Assembly: GCA_013204125.1 (NCBI GenBank)
Contig: JABMOP010000153.1
Coordinates: 1 to 7,621 of the forward strand
From: Rhodospirillales bacterium
Lineage (GTDB): Bacteria > Pseudomonadota > Alphaproteobacteria > Rhodospirillales > UBA2165
Length of the DNA stretch: 7,621 bases
Reading direction: 5' to 3'
A program made the translations under genes and the position numbers. Of the stretch, positions 1 to 6,341 are shown one piece after another. Within the stretch, counting starts at the first letter, position 1. Every line of letters starts with the position of its first letter. The notes under the pieces were generated by a model. It made no database searches. It was not told the DNA's origin and worked only from the letters and a program-made list of their open reading frames with translations.

Positions 1-60
1 ACTTCGACCCTGGCCGACCCAAGTGTCGTTGACGATTTGGTCGCACATTTGAAGGATTAA
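1..60 (+). CDS. 3' end of an unidentified upstream gene
   Basis: The first reading frame is open from the left edge to a TAA at 58-60 and gives the 19-residue C-terminus TSTLADPSVVDDLVAHLKD. The other two forward frames hit stops within about 50 bases, so this is the only frame that can carry a gene into the window. The stop lies 10 bases before the ATG of the pyruvate kinase-like gene, which suggests the two are co-transcribed. The tail is an amphipathic helix with no diagnostic motif. It would suit the end of many small kinases or hydrolases, but nothing supports choosing one, so the function is unknown. Confidence 0.6.
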   Translation, partial: TSTLADPSVVDDLVAHLKD

Positions 61-63
61 GGG
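59..63 (+). promoter_or_regulatory. Ribosome binding site of the pyruvate kinase-like gene
   Basis: The purine run AAGGG sits 7 bases before the ATG at 71 and overlaps the stop codon of the preceding gene. This supports the ATG at 71 as the start and suggests translational coupling with the upstream gene. Confidence 0.55.
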
Positions 64-70
64 CACACGC

Positions 71-1078
71 ATGAAAATACTGGTTACGTTAGGCCCGTCT
101 TCGATGAACGAGCCGGTGGTTCGGGCGATGTCGGAGCTTGGCGTCCACCTGTTCCGTATTAATTTATCGCACACAAAGTTTGAAGATTTAGAAGAACTGA
201 TCGGGCGCATTCGCGGCTGGACAGATGTTCCCATATCGCTCGATTCTGAAGGCGCCCAATTACGCAACGGCGCCATGGAAAGCGAAGCGGTCCAGTTCAC
301 GGCCGGCCAAAAAGTCACAATCCACACTTCGCCTGTGATCGGCGACGGCACAAATTTTTCCTTCAATCCGATTGGTGTGGTCGAACAGTTCCGTATCGGC
401 GACGAAATCCATGTGGATTTCAACCATGTGCGTCTAAAGGTGATCGAAAAATTGGATGGAGGTTTTGTCGCCGAAATTGTCGAAGGTGGGCGCATCGGCA
501 GTAACAAGGCATCTGATCTGGACCGCGAGTTGGAGTTCGAGCCGTTGACGGAAAAAGACCGCGCCGCCATCAAATTGGGCCGCGGCTTAGGAATCAAAAA
601 CTACGCCATGTCCTTCGCCAACCGGGCCGAAGACGTGCAGCATATGCGCAAATTATGTGGGCCAGATGCCAATATCATCTGCAAGATCGAGAGCCCGCCG
701 GGGGTGCGCAATTTGGAAAGCATCCTTGCCGAGACCGATGAAATTCTGATCGACCGGGGGGATTTGTCGCGGCGTGTGCCGATCCAGCAAATTCCGTTCC
801 TGCAACGGCGTATCATTTCTATTGCGCGGTCCAGAGGGAAACCAGTTTATGTCGCCACAAATCTTTTGGAATCCATGGTGACCACCAAATCGCCCAATCG
901 GGCCGAAGTTAACGATGTGGTCTCAACCTTGGAAATGGGCGCTAGTGGTCTGGTTCTGGCCGCGGAAACGGCAATCGGCGAATTTCCGGTGGAAGCGGTT
1001 TCCATCGTCCGCGCGCTCATTGCTGGCTATGAGAAGTGGACCCCCAATACCAGCATCAGCGAAATCCTTGATGGCTGA
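71..1078 (+). CDS. Short pyruvate kinase-like protein lacking the C-terminal domain
   Basis: This is a 335-residue member of the pyruvate kinase family, whose known reaction is PEP + ADP to pyruvate + ATP in the cytoplasm. The N-terminal strand TLGPSS (6-11) and FRINLSH (28-34) give the usual R29, N31, S33 and H34. D58 and R65 lie in DSEGAQLRNG, the counterpart of DTKGPEIRTG. A B domain covers roughly 68-157. The catalytic lysine and metal ligands are present: K205 and E207 in CKIES, and D231 in RGDLS. T263 in ATNLLESM and the RAEVND block (277-282) follow. The protein stops at the end of the barrel, so the roughly 130-residue C domain that carries effector binding and much of the tetramer contact in standard enzymes is absent. 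Standard enzymes have about 470 residues. There are substitutions beside the active site: E60 for the usual Lys, D228 for Ala and S233 for Gly. It may be a real but unregulated kinase or a paralogue with another PEP-linked role. Family assignment is secure; the reaction is not. Confidence 0.85.
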   Translation: MKILVTLGPSSMNEPVVRAMSELGVHLFRINLSHTKFEDLEELIGRIRGWTDVPISLDSEGAQLRNGAMESEAVQFTAGQKVTIHTSPVIGDGTNFSFNPIGVVEQFRIGDEIHVDFNHVRLKVIEKLDGGFVAEIVEGGRIGSNKASDLDRELEFEPLTEKDRAAIKLGRGLGIKNYAMSFANRAEDVQHMRKLCGPDANIICKIESPPGVRNLESILAETDEILIDRGDLSRRVPIQQIPFLQRRIISIARSRGKPVYVATNLLESMVTTKSPNRAEVNDVVSTLEMGASGLVLAAETAIGEFPVEAVSIVRALIAGYEKWTPNTSISEILDG

Positions 1079-1103
1079 ACCCCACAGCTAAAGGCCGCTG
1101 GCC

Positions 1104-1841
1104 ATGGACCTATCCCACATCTTGAATTCTGATCTGGCCATTGCCGGGGCTGTCGCCGTGGTTGCTGCTATGCTGCGCGGTTTTACCGGGTTCGGCGCCA
1201 ATCTTATATGGGGGCCGGTTCTATTGTTCCTCTGGGGGCCGGTGGAAATGGTGGCGATCATGGGCCTGACCGGCATGGTGGCGTCGGTCCAAGCCTGCAT
1301 CCCGGAAATACGAAAGGCCGATTGGCCGGAAATTACACCGATGGTCATTGCCGCAATCATCGCCGCACCGCTCGGCGTTTATGCACTTATCCATCTGAAC
1401 CCCGAAATTGTGCGTCGCTCTATCGGTGGATTTATCCTGGCGATCGCTCTTATTTTGGCGACGGGCTGGCGCTACCGCGGGGAAAGAAGCCTCCTTCCAA
1501 AGATCGTGACCGGCGGCGTTGCCGGCGGGCTTGCCGGGTTCGCCGGGATCGGCGGGCCGATCTGTGTTCTTTATTTCATGGCAGCGCCGGGGGCGCCCGA
1601 AATTCAGCGCGCCAATAATATGATTTCGGTTTCCGCATTGGTGCCGGTGGTTTTGCTAACACTCGCCATCACCGGCGATATCGGGGTGGTGACGTTGATC
1701 CGCGCCGCCGTATTATTGGCGCCCTATTCGCTCGGCGTGTGGCTCGGCGCGCGATTGTTTTACATGATCCCCAAGGAATTGTTCCGGCGCGCTGTTCTGG
1801 CCTTGTTAATGGTCATCGGCATCGCCGTGATGGCGGCCTAA
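1104..1841 (+). CDS. TSUP (TauE/SafE) family membrane anion permease
   Basis: This 245-residue protein is almost entirely hydrophobic, with about eight predicted membrane segments, so it should sit in the inner membrane. It shows the internal duplication typical of the TSUP family. The first half carries RGFTGFGANLIWGP (25-38), and the second carries GGLAGFAGIGGP (141-152) followed by LYFMA. Family members move sulfite, sulfoacetate, taurine-derived anions or other organic anions. The substrate cannot be read from sequence. The length is normal for the family. The ATG at 1104 lies 25 bases after the pyruvate kinase-like stop and is preceded by a weak AAAGG about 10 bases upstream. Membrane segment 1 begins near residue 11, which fits this start. 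Co-orientation and a short gap suggest an operon with the preceding gene, so the cargo could be linked to PEP or organosulfur metabolism, but that is only inference. Confidence 0.85.
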   Translation: MDLSHILNSDLAIAGAVAVVAAMLRGFTGFGANLIWGPVLLFLWGPVEMVAIMGLTGMVASVQACIPEIRKADWPEITPMVIAAIIAAPLGVYALIHLNPEIVRRSIGGFILAIALILATGWRYRGERSLLPKIVTGGVAGGLAGFAGIGGPICVLYFMAAPGAPEIQRANNMISVSALVPVVLLTLAITGDIGVVTLIRAAVLLAPYSLGVWLGARLFYMIPKELFRRAVLALLMVIGIAVMAA

Positions 1842-1885
1842 ATCCCGCCCATTGCGTAGCGCGTCCGGCGCTGTTATGGGAAGCA

Positions 1886-3187
1886 ATGAGCGAACTTGAT
1901 GACCGCAAATTAGCGCTGGCAGCGCTGTCCCGGGTGCTGGACAAAAGCCGCCATTTGGAAGACGCCCTTGCCGAAGGCGGCGAGGGGCTAAAAATTGATG
2001 CCCGCGACCGGGCCTATGCCCACAACCTTGTGGCCACGACCCTCCGCCGGCTCGGCCAGATCGACGCGTTGATTGATGGGTTCTTGGATAAACCCCTGCC
2101 GGCCAAGGCGCTGGCGGCGCACCACATTTTGCGGCTCGGCCTGGCTCAGCTTTTGTTCTTGGATACGCCGGCCCACGCGGCGGTCGATAGCAGCGTCAAT
2201 CTGGCCGAAGCCTCAAAGCAGGGCGCCTACAAAAAATTAATCAACGCCATCCTTAGGCGCGGCGCCCGCGAAGGCAGAGCCCTGATCGAAACCCAGGACG
2301 CGGCGGAGCTAAATACGCCCGGCTGGTTATGGAAAGCTTGGGTCGAAACCTATGGCTTGGCGACTGCGCGAAATATTGCCGAGGCGCATTTTGCCATACC
2401 ACCCCTCGACATTACCGTTAAAAGTGACGCCGAAGGCTGGGCCGAACGGCTCGGCGGGCAGCTATTACCGAGCGGCAGCGTGCGCTTGACCGGTTCGGCC
2501 CGCCCCGCCGAATTACCGGGGTTTGATGACGGTGCGTGGTGGGTTCAGGATGCCGCCGCCGCCCTGCCGGCGCGCTTGCTGGGCGATGTTAAGGGCCAGA
2601 CGATTGCCGATTTATGTGCCGCGCCCGGCGGCAAAACGGCACAGCTGGTTACCGCCGGCGCCCATGTCATCGCCGTCGATAGATCAAAAAAGCGCTTGCA
2701 CCTGCTGGCACAAAATTTAGACCGTCTGGCTTTATCTGCGGAACTCATCGCCGCCGACGCAGCAAGCTGGATGCCGGATCGGCCCGTCGATGCGGTCTTG
2801 ATCGACGCCCCCTGCACGGCAACCGGAACCATTCGCCGCCATCCTGATTTGCAGCGTACAAAGGAGCCGGGTGATGTAGAACATGCCGTTGGTATCCAGA
2901 GCCGGCTTTTGGCGCATGCCGCCGATATCATTAGGCCCGGCGGCATCATTGTATTCGCAACCTGTTCCCTGCAGCACCAGGAAGGCCCGGATTTGGTTGA
3001 AAACCTGTTGCAATCGGAAATCCGGCTCGCCCGTATGCCCATCACGGCGGAAGAAATTGGCGGCGCGGATGGTGATTTAATGGACGCAATCACAGCGGCC
3101 GGAGATCTCCGCACCCTCCCCTGCCATTGGGCAATAAGGGGCGGTATGGATGGCTTTTTTGCCGCGCGTTTGCGGCGTACGGATTAA
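1886..3187 (+). CDS. rsmB: RsmB-like 16S rRNA (cytosine-C5)-methyltransferase
   Basis: This 433-residue protein has an N-terminal NusB-like RNA-binding helical domain (about 5-135) and a C-terminal SAM-dependent Rossmann methyltransferase domain (about 210-430). The SAM loop is CAAPGGK (244-250), followed by the acidic ribose contact D265. Motif IV DAPC (307-310) leads into TATGTIRRHPD, a signature of the RsmB branch. Motif VI ATCS (358-361) supplies the nucleophilic cysteine C360, with C310 as the release cysteine. The known E. coli RsmB methylates C967 of 16S rRNA. The frame extends upstream to a GTG at 1739, but that extension of 49 residues lies inside the permease gene and has no family resemblance. 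The ATG at 1886 gives the normal NusB-domain start (MSELDDRKLALAALSRVL). A GGGAAG just upstream is a tight ribosome site. Confidence 0.93.
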   Translation: MSELDDRKLALAALSRVLDKSRHLEDALAEGGEGLKIDARDRAYAHNLVATTLRRLGQIDALIDGFLDKPLPAKALAAHHILRLGLAQLLFLDTPAHAAVDSSVNLAEASKQGAYKKLINAILRRGAREGRALIETQDAAELNTPGWLWKAWVETYGLATARNIAEAHFAIPPLDITVKSDAEGWAERLGGQLLPSGSVRLTGSARPAELPGFDDGAWWVQDAAAALPARLLGDVKGQTIADLCAAPGGKTAQLVTAGAHVIAVDRSKKRLHLLAQNLDRLALSAELIAADAASWMPDRPVDAVLIDAPCTATGTIRRHPDLQRTKEPGDVEHAVGIQSRLLAHAADIIRPGGIIVFATCSLQHQEGPDLVENLLQSEIRLARMPITAEEIGGADGDLMDAITAAGDLRTLPCHWAIRGGMDGFFAARLRRTD

Positions 3188-3207
3188 CCAATTCTTCGCC
3201 ATTATCG

Positions 3208-3217
3208 TATAGCTATA
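3208..3217. repeat. 10-base perfect palindrome TATAGCTATA
   Basis: The gap between the rRNA methyltransferase and heparinase genes contains the perfect palindrome TATAGCTATA, just upstream of a GGAGG ribosome-type site. The flanks do not extend it. It could be part of a weak operator or an AT-rich promoter element, but no matching -35 box is seen at the usual distance. It is short enough to be chance. Confidence 0.25.
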
Positions 3218-3219
3218 GC

Positions 3220-3224
3220 GGAGG
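3220..3224 (+). promoter_or_regulatory. Strong GGAGG Shine-Dalgarno-like site, out of frame with the downstream gene
   Basis: GGAGG lies 10 bases before an ATG at 3235. That ATG opens a frame of 68 codons ending at 3441, which is not the heparinase frame. The site is too far (27 bases) from the TTG at 3252 to serve it directly. It matters because it makes the true start of the heparinase gene uncertain. Confidence 0.4.
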
Positions 3225-3240
3225 TACTTTTAGGATGATC

Positions 3241-3247
3241 GGGAGAG
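3241..3247 (+). promoter_or_regulatory. Likely ribosome binding site for the TTG start of the heparinase family gene
   Basis: GGGAGAG ends 4 bases before the TTG at 3252, with its GGGAG core 6 bases away. This is the best ribosome site in the correct frame for the heparinase family protein, because no in-frame ATG or GTG exists between the TAG at 3231 and this TTG. Confidence 0.4.
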
Positions 3248-3251
3248 TCCC

Positions 3252-4886
3252 TTGCTCTTTGAGCCCCAGGGAATTGACGTTCGGCCGGGCTTTATCGCTG
3301 GGCTCAGACGCTTGGCCTATGCCAGCCCATTTTATGGCTATACGCTTATGGGCAAGACACCGGGCCGTTTGCTCGGCACGCCGCCTGAAATCATTCCCGG
3401 CAACGCTGCGGCTGGACAAGCGCTCCTCGCTGGGTTTTTGATATTCGCCGGTGAACGTCACCCCATCGGAGCTATGGGCGCGACCCAAGCCCATGCCAGT
3501 GAAAACTGGCGCGCCCATTTACACGGATTTAGATGGTTGAGCGATTTAAGGGCGGTTGGCACGCCCGATGCGCGCAAACGCGCCCGCGCCCTGATCGAGA
3601 CTTGGATCGACACCCACAGCACCTGGATATCCCTGCCGTGGCAGCCGGATATTACCGGTGAGCGATTGGTAAGCTGGCTGACCCATTTCGGATTTTATGC
3701 CGCCGATTGTCCAGAAGAATTCCGTGAAAAAGTGTTGATGGAAATGGCTCGTCAAGTTCGCCATCTCAGCCGCACCGCCGCTAATGCTGCGACCGGATCG
3801 ATGCGCATCAAGGCGTTGCAGGGGCTAATTTACAGCGGTATTTCCATTCCCGACTGCGACAAATATCTAGATCAAGGGCTGCGCCAAATGGAAATCGAGC
3901 TAAAGGCGCAAATCCTTCCCGACGGCGGACATAATTCACGCAGCCCATCACTGCAACTTCAATTGCTCGGCGATCTGGTTGCCATTCGCGAAGCAATGAT
4001 CGCCGCGCATCTGGAACAACCGCAATGGCTAAAAGATGCAATCCGCAAAGCAACGCCGATGTTGCGATCTTTGCGCCACAGCGATGGGGGGCTGGCCCTG
4101 TTTAACGGCGCCTCGGTCGAAAATCCTAGTATGATCGATCAATTGCTCAATAAAACCAATGTCCGCACGCGGACCGTTTCAAGCGCTCCCCATTCCGGAT
4201 TTCACCGCCTTGCCGCCGGGCGCACCACCGTAATTTTGGATTCGGGCCCGATGCCGTCCCGGGACGCCAATCGCTGGGGCCATGCGGGAGCGCTGTCGTT
4301 CGAAATGAGCGCCGGGCGGGAACGTCTTATCGTCAATTGTGGTTCTACCGGCGATCGAGGCGGCGAGTGGCGCGACGCCCTCCGCTCGAGCGCCGCCCAT
4401 TCAACGTTGGTTGTTGGCGACTTGAACTCAACCGAAATTGATCTTGGGTCCGGCACCCGCCAAAAGCCTCAACGGGTGAATTCGAGCCGGCGGGAATTAG
4501 ATGGCAGCGCCATCGTTGAGGCGGTTTCAGACGGATACGAGCAGACCCTTGGCGTGACCCATCGGCGAATTTTGATGCTCGCACCGGACGGTGGCGAATT
4601 ACACGGAGAAGACCGGTTGACCGGCGGCGGAAATCATGTTTTTCACGCGCGCTTCCATCTTCACCCGAACGTGCAGGCAACGCTCATCCAAGACGGCCAT
4701 ACGGTGTTGATGAAACCAAGGCGCGGCAAGGGGTGGAAGTTCATCGCGGCGAACCACGCCTTGGCCGTCGAAGAAAGCATATTTTTTGAATCCCCCCATC
4801 AACACCGCCGCACCCAACAGATCGTGCTTGGTGGATTGATGTCCGCCGAAGAAACAGTGCTGAGATGGCGCCTGCTGAGGCTCTAA
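3252..4886 (+). CDS. Heparinase II/III family protein
   Basis: This 544-residue protein has the two-part build of the heparinase II/III family. An all-helical toroid-like N-terminal part covers about 15-300, with ISLPWQPD (126-133), ERLVSWL (137-143) and LPDGGHNSRSPS (222-233). A beta-rich C-terminal domain covers about 315-540, with WGHAGALSFEMSAG (342-355), VNCG (361-364), AAHSTLVV (381-388) and LHGEDRL (450-456). H344 and H383 sit where the family carries conserved histidines. Known relatives are lyases of uronic acid-containing polysaccharides. No signal peptide or membrane segment is seen, so a cytoplasmic location is likely and the natural substrate is unknown. In many alphaproteobacteria such a gene follows the rsmB homologue, as here, 64 bases downstream. 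The start is uncertain. The TTG at 3252 is the only in-frame candidate and leads promptly into the conserved LRRLAYASPFYGYTL block (18-32), while a well-placed ATG at 3235 is out of frame by one base. Confidence 0.85.
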   Translation: MLFEPQGIDVRPGFIAGLRRLAYASPFYGYTLMGKTPGRLLGTPPEIIPGNAAAGQALLAGFLIFAGERHPIGAMGATQAHASENWRAHLHGFRWLSDLRAVGTPDARKRARALIETWIDTHSTWISLPWQPDITGERLVSWLTHFGFYAADCPEEFREKVLMEMARQVRHLSRTAANAATGSMRIKALQGLIYSGISIPDCDKYLDQGLRQMEIELKAQILPDGGHNSRSPSLQLQLLGDLVAIREAMIAAHLEQPQWLKDAIRKATPMLRSLRHSDGGLALFNGASVENPSMIDQLLNKTNVRTRTVSSAPHSGFHRLAAGRTTVILDSGPMPSRDANRWGHAGALSFEMSAGRERLIVNCGSTGDRGGEWRDALRSSAAHSTLVVGDLNSTEIDLGSGTRQKPQRVNSSRRELDGSAIVEAVSDGYEQTLGVTHRRILMLAPDGGELHGEDRLTGGGNHVFHARFHLHPNVQATLIQDGHTVLMKPRRGKGWKFIAANHALAVEESIFFESPHQHRRTQQIVLGGLMSAEETVLRWRLLRL

Positions 4887-4903
4887 AGCCCGGTCCCCGG
4901 CTA

Positions 4904-4939
4904 TGGTCTTGAATTGACCAGGAAATGCTCTAGTTTTTT
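4904..4939 (+). other. Small hairpin followed by a T-run in the heparinase-dehydrogenase gap
   Basis: TGGTC (4904-4908) and GACCA (4916-4920) can form a 5-base-pair stem with a 7-base loop. TTTTTT follows at 4934-4939, only 3 bases before the dehydrogenase ATG. The stem is short and 13 bases away from the T-run, so it does not have the shape of a normal intrinsic terminator. It may slow transcription or be meaningless. I list it because it is the only structure in a gap that separates the housekeeping-type genes from the polysaccharide genes. Confidence 0.2.
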
Positions 4940-4942
4940 CAA

Positions 4943-6271
4943 ATGAACGAAGCCAATTTTATTCAACGCATCAAGGACCGGACCCTAAGGGTCGGGGTCA
5001 TCGGGCTTGGTTATGTCGGCCTGCCGCTCGTCATGACATTTGCGGAAAATGGATTCACAGCATCGGGCTTCGATATCGATGGGGGGAAAATTACCGCCAT
5101 CGAAAGCGGGATGAGCTATCTGAGCCATATTCCAGACAGTGAAATTAGAAAGGCGGTGGCAGGCGGCAAACTTACCGCGACGACCGATTTTGCGGAAACG
5201 GCAAATATGGATGCGCTTATCATCTGTGTGCCGACACCCTTAGCGCAAAACAGGGAACCCGATCTCCACTTTATCACCGACACGGCGGAAACAATCCGGC
5301 CATATTTAAAAAATGGCCAACTCGTTGTGTTGGAATCCACTACCTACCCCGGCACCACTGCCGAGGTTTTAAAACCTATTTTGGAAGCCGATGGGCTGAA
5401 ATCGGGTGAAGATTTTTTGCTCGCCTATTCGCCCGAGCGTGAAGATCCCGGCAATGCAAATTTCGGCACCTCCTCTATCCCAAAGATAATCGGCGGCGAC
5501 GGCGATGCTGCGCTCAAGGCCGCAGAGGCGCTCTATGGCGAAATCGTTGTCCAAACCGTTCCCGTGTCGAGCATGGAAGTGGCCGAAGCGGTGAAGCTTA
5601 CCGAGAACATTTTCCGCGCCGTCAATATTGCCTTGGTCAACGAGTTAAAGGTGGTGTTCGAAAAAATGGATATCGATGTCTGGGAAGTGATCGAAGGCGC
5701 CAAAACCAAACCATTCGGATATATGCCGTTTTATCCGGGGCCGGGCCTCGGCGGCCATTGCATCCCCATCGATCCCTTTTATTTGACCTGGAAGGCCAAA
5801 CAAGTCGGCGCAGAAACCAAATTTATTGAACTCGCCGGCGAGATCAATACCGCCATGCCGGGGCGCGTGGTGGATGTATTGCAAGAGGCCCTAAAATCGG
5901 AATTCGGCACGGTGCTTTCAGCCTCCCATATCCTCGTGGCCGGCCTAGCCTACAAAAAAAACGTCAACGACATCCGCGAAAGCCCGGCACTGGCCATCAT
6001 CGATATGCTTTTGGAAAAGGGCGCCGAGGTTGATTATTATGATCCCTTCGTTCCGGTGATACCGAATACAAGAGATCATGCGGCGCTTGCCGGACGAAAA
6101 TCTATCGAATGGTCGGTGGAAACGCTTGGCGCTTTTGATGCCGCATTAATCATCACCGACCATGATGATGTGGATTACACCGAACTGGCAGCCGCAAGCC
6201 GGCTCGTTATCGATACCCGCAATGCCATGAAAGGCCAGCGGCAAGATAGCGTAATCATCAGGCCAGCCTAG
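4943..6271 (+). CDS. wbpA: UDP-N-acetylglucosamine 6-dehydrogenase (WbpA-type nucleotide sugar dehydrogenase)
   Basis: This cytoplasmic enzyme of 442 residues belongs to the UDP-glucose/UDP-HexNAc dehydrogenase family. It oxidises the C6 hydroxyl to a carboxylate using two NAD+. The NAD fold has GLGYVGLPL (21-29) and the acidic pair in FDID (43-46). The substrate half carries ESTTYPGTT (131-139), YSPEREDPGN (162-171) and VKLTENIFRAVN (217-228, with K218 and N222). The catalytic C273 lies in PGLGGHCIPIDPFYL (267-281). A C-terminal domain follows with AYKKNVNDIRESPA (336-349). The SPEREDPGN and KPFGYMPFYPGPGLGGHC blocks closely match Pseudomonas aeruginosa WbpA, known to turn UDP-GlcNAc into UDP-GlcNAcA, a precursor of ManNAc-uronic acid sugars in O antigen. 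The start fits the family N-terminus, yet no Shine-Dalgarno lies within 15 bases upstream. The following membrane gene fits the same polysaccharide pathway. A related HexNAc substrate remains possible. Confidence 0.9.
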   Translation: MNEANFIQRIKDRTLRVGVIGLGYVGLPLVMTFAENGFTASGFDIDGGKITAIESGMSYLSHIPDSEIRKAVAGGKLTATTDFAETANMDALIICVPTPLAQNREPDLHFITDTAETIRPYLKNGQLVVLESTTYPGTTAEVLKPILEADGLKSGEDFLLAYSPEREDPGNANFGTSSIPKIIGGDGDAALKAAEALYGEIVVQTVPVSSMEVAEAVKLTENIFRAVNIALVNELKVVFEKMDIDVWEVIEGAKTKPFGYMPFYPGPGLGGHCIPIDPFYLTWKAKQVGAETKFIELAGEINTAMPGRVVDVLQEALKSEFGTVLSASHILVAGLAYKKNVNDIRESPALAIIDMLLEKGAEVDYYDPFVPVIPNTRDHAALAGRKSIEWSVETLGAFDAALIITDHDDVDYTELAAASRLVIDTRNAMKGQRQDSVIIRPA

Positions 6272-6329
6272 ATGTATGGTATTAATTGGCTAAAAAGCTA
6301 ATAACAACAGGGGTGTTCTAGGTTTGCGT

Positions 6330-6334
6330 GAAGG
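6330..6334 (+). promoter_or_regulatory. Ribosome binding site of the polymerase-like membrane protein gene
   Basis: GAAGG lies 7 bases before the ATG at 6342. It favours this ATG over an in-frame TTG at 6324, which has no comparable site. An in-frame TAA at 6291 limits how far upstream the gene could begin. Confidence 0.5.
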
Positions 6335-6341
6335 TTTTGGC

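Noticed and set aside
1208..1618. 136-codon open frame within the permease gene
   Set aside because: It lies wholly inside the TSUP gene in another forward frame, and the product is rich in Arg and Gly without any motif. It is a shadow of high-G+C coding.
1739..1885. Upstream extension of the RsmB-like protein starting at GTG 1739
   Set aside because: The 49 extra residues overlap the permease gene by about 100 bases, have no family resemblance, and the NusB-like domain begins normally at the ATG at 1886.
2545..3114. 189-codon open frame on the minus strand
   Set aside because: It is antisense to the catalytic domain of the RsmB-like gene, where motifs on the + strand are unmistakable. The product is low-complexity and unrecognisable.
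4345..4680. 111-codon open frame on the minus strand
   Set aside because: It is antisense to the conserved C-terminal domain of the heparinase family gene and has no motif of its own.
4889..4902. GC-rich near-inverted repeat just after the heparinase stop codon
   Set aside because: The arms have an internal mismatch and a two-base loop, so a stable hairpin is unlikely, and no T-run directly follows.
6285..6302. Stem ATTGGC / GCTAAT with a TAAAAA loop after the dehydrogenase gene
   Set aside because: Only six pairs including a G-U wobble, and no T-run follows, so it does not support an intrinsic terminator.
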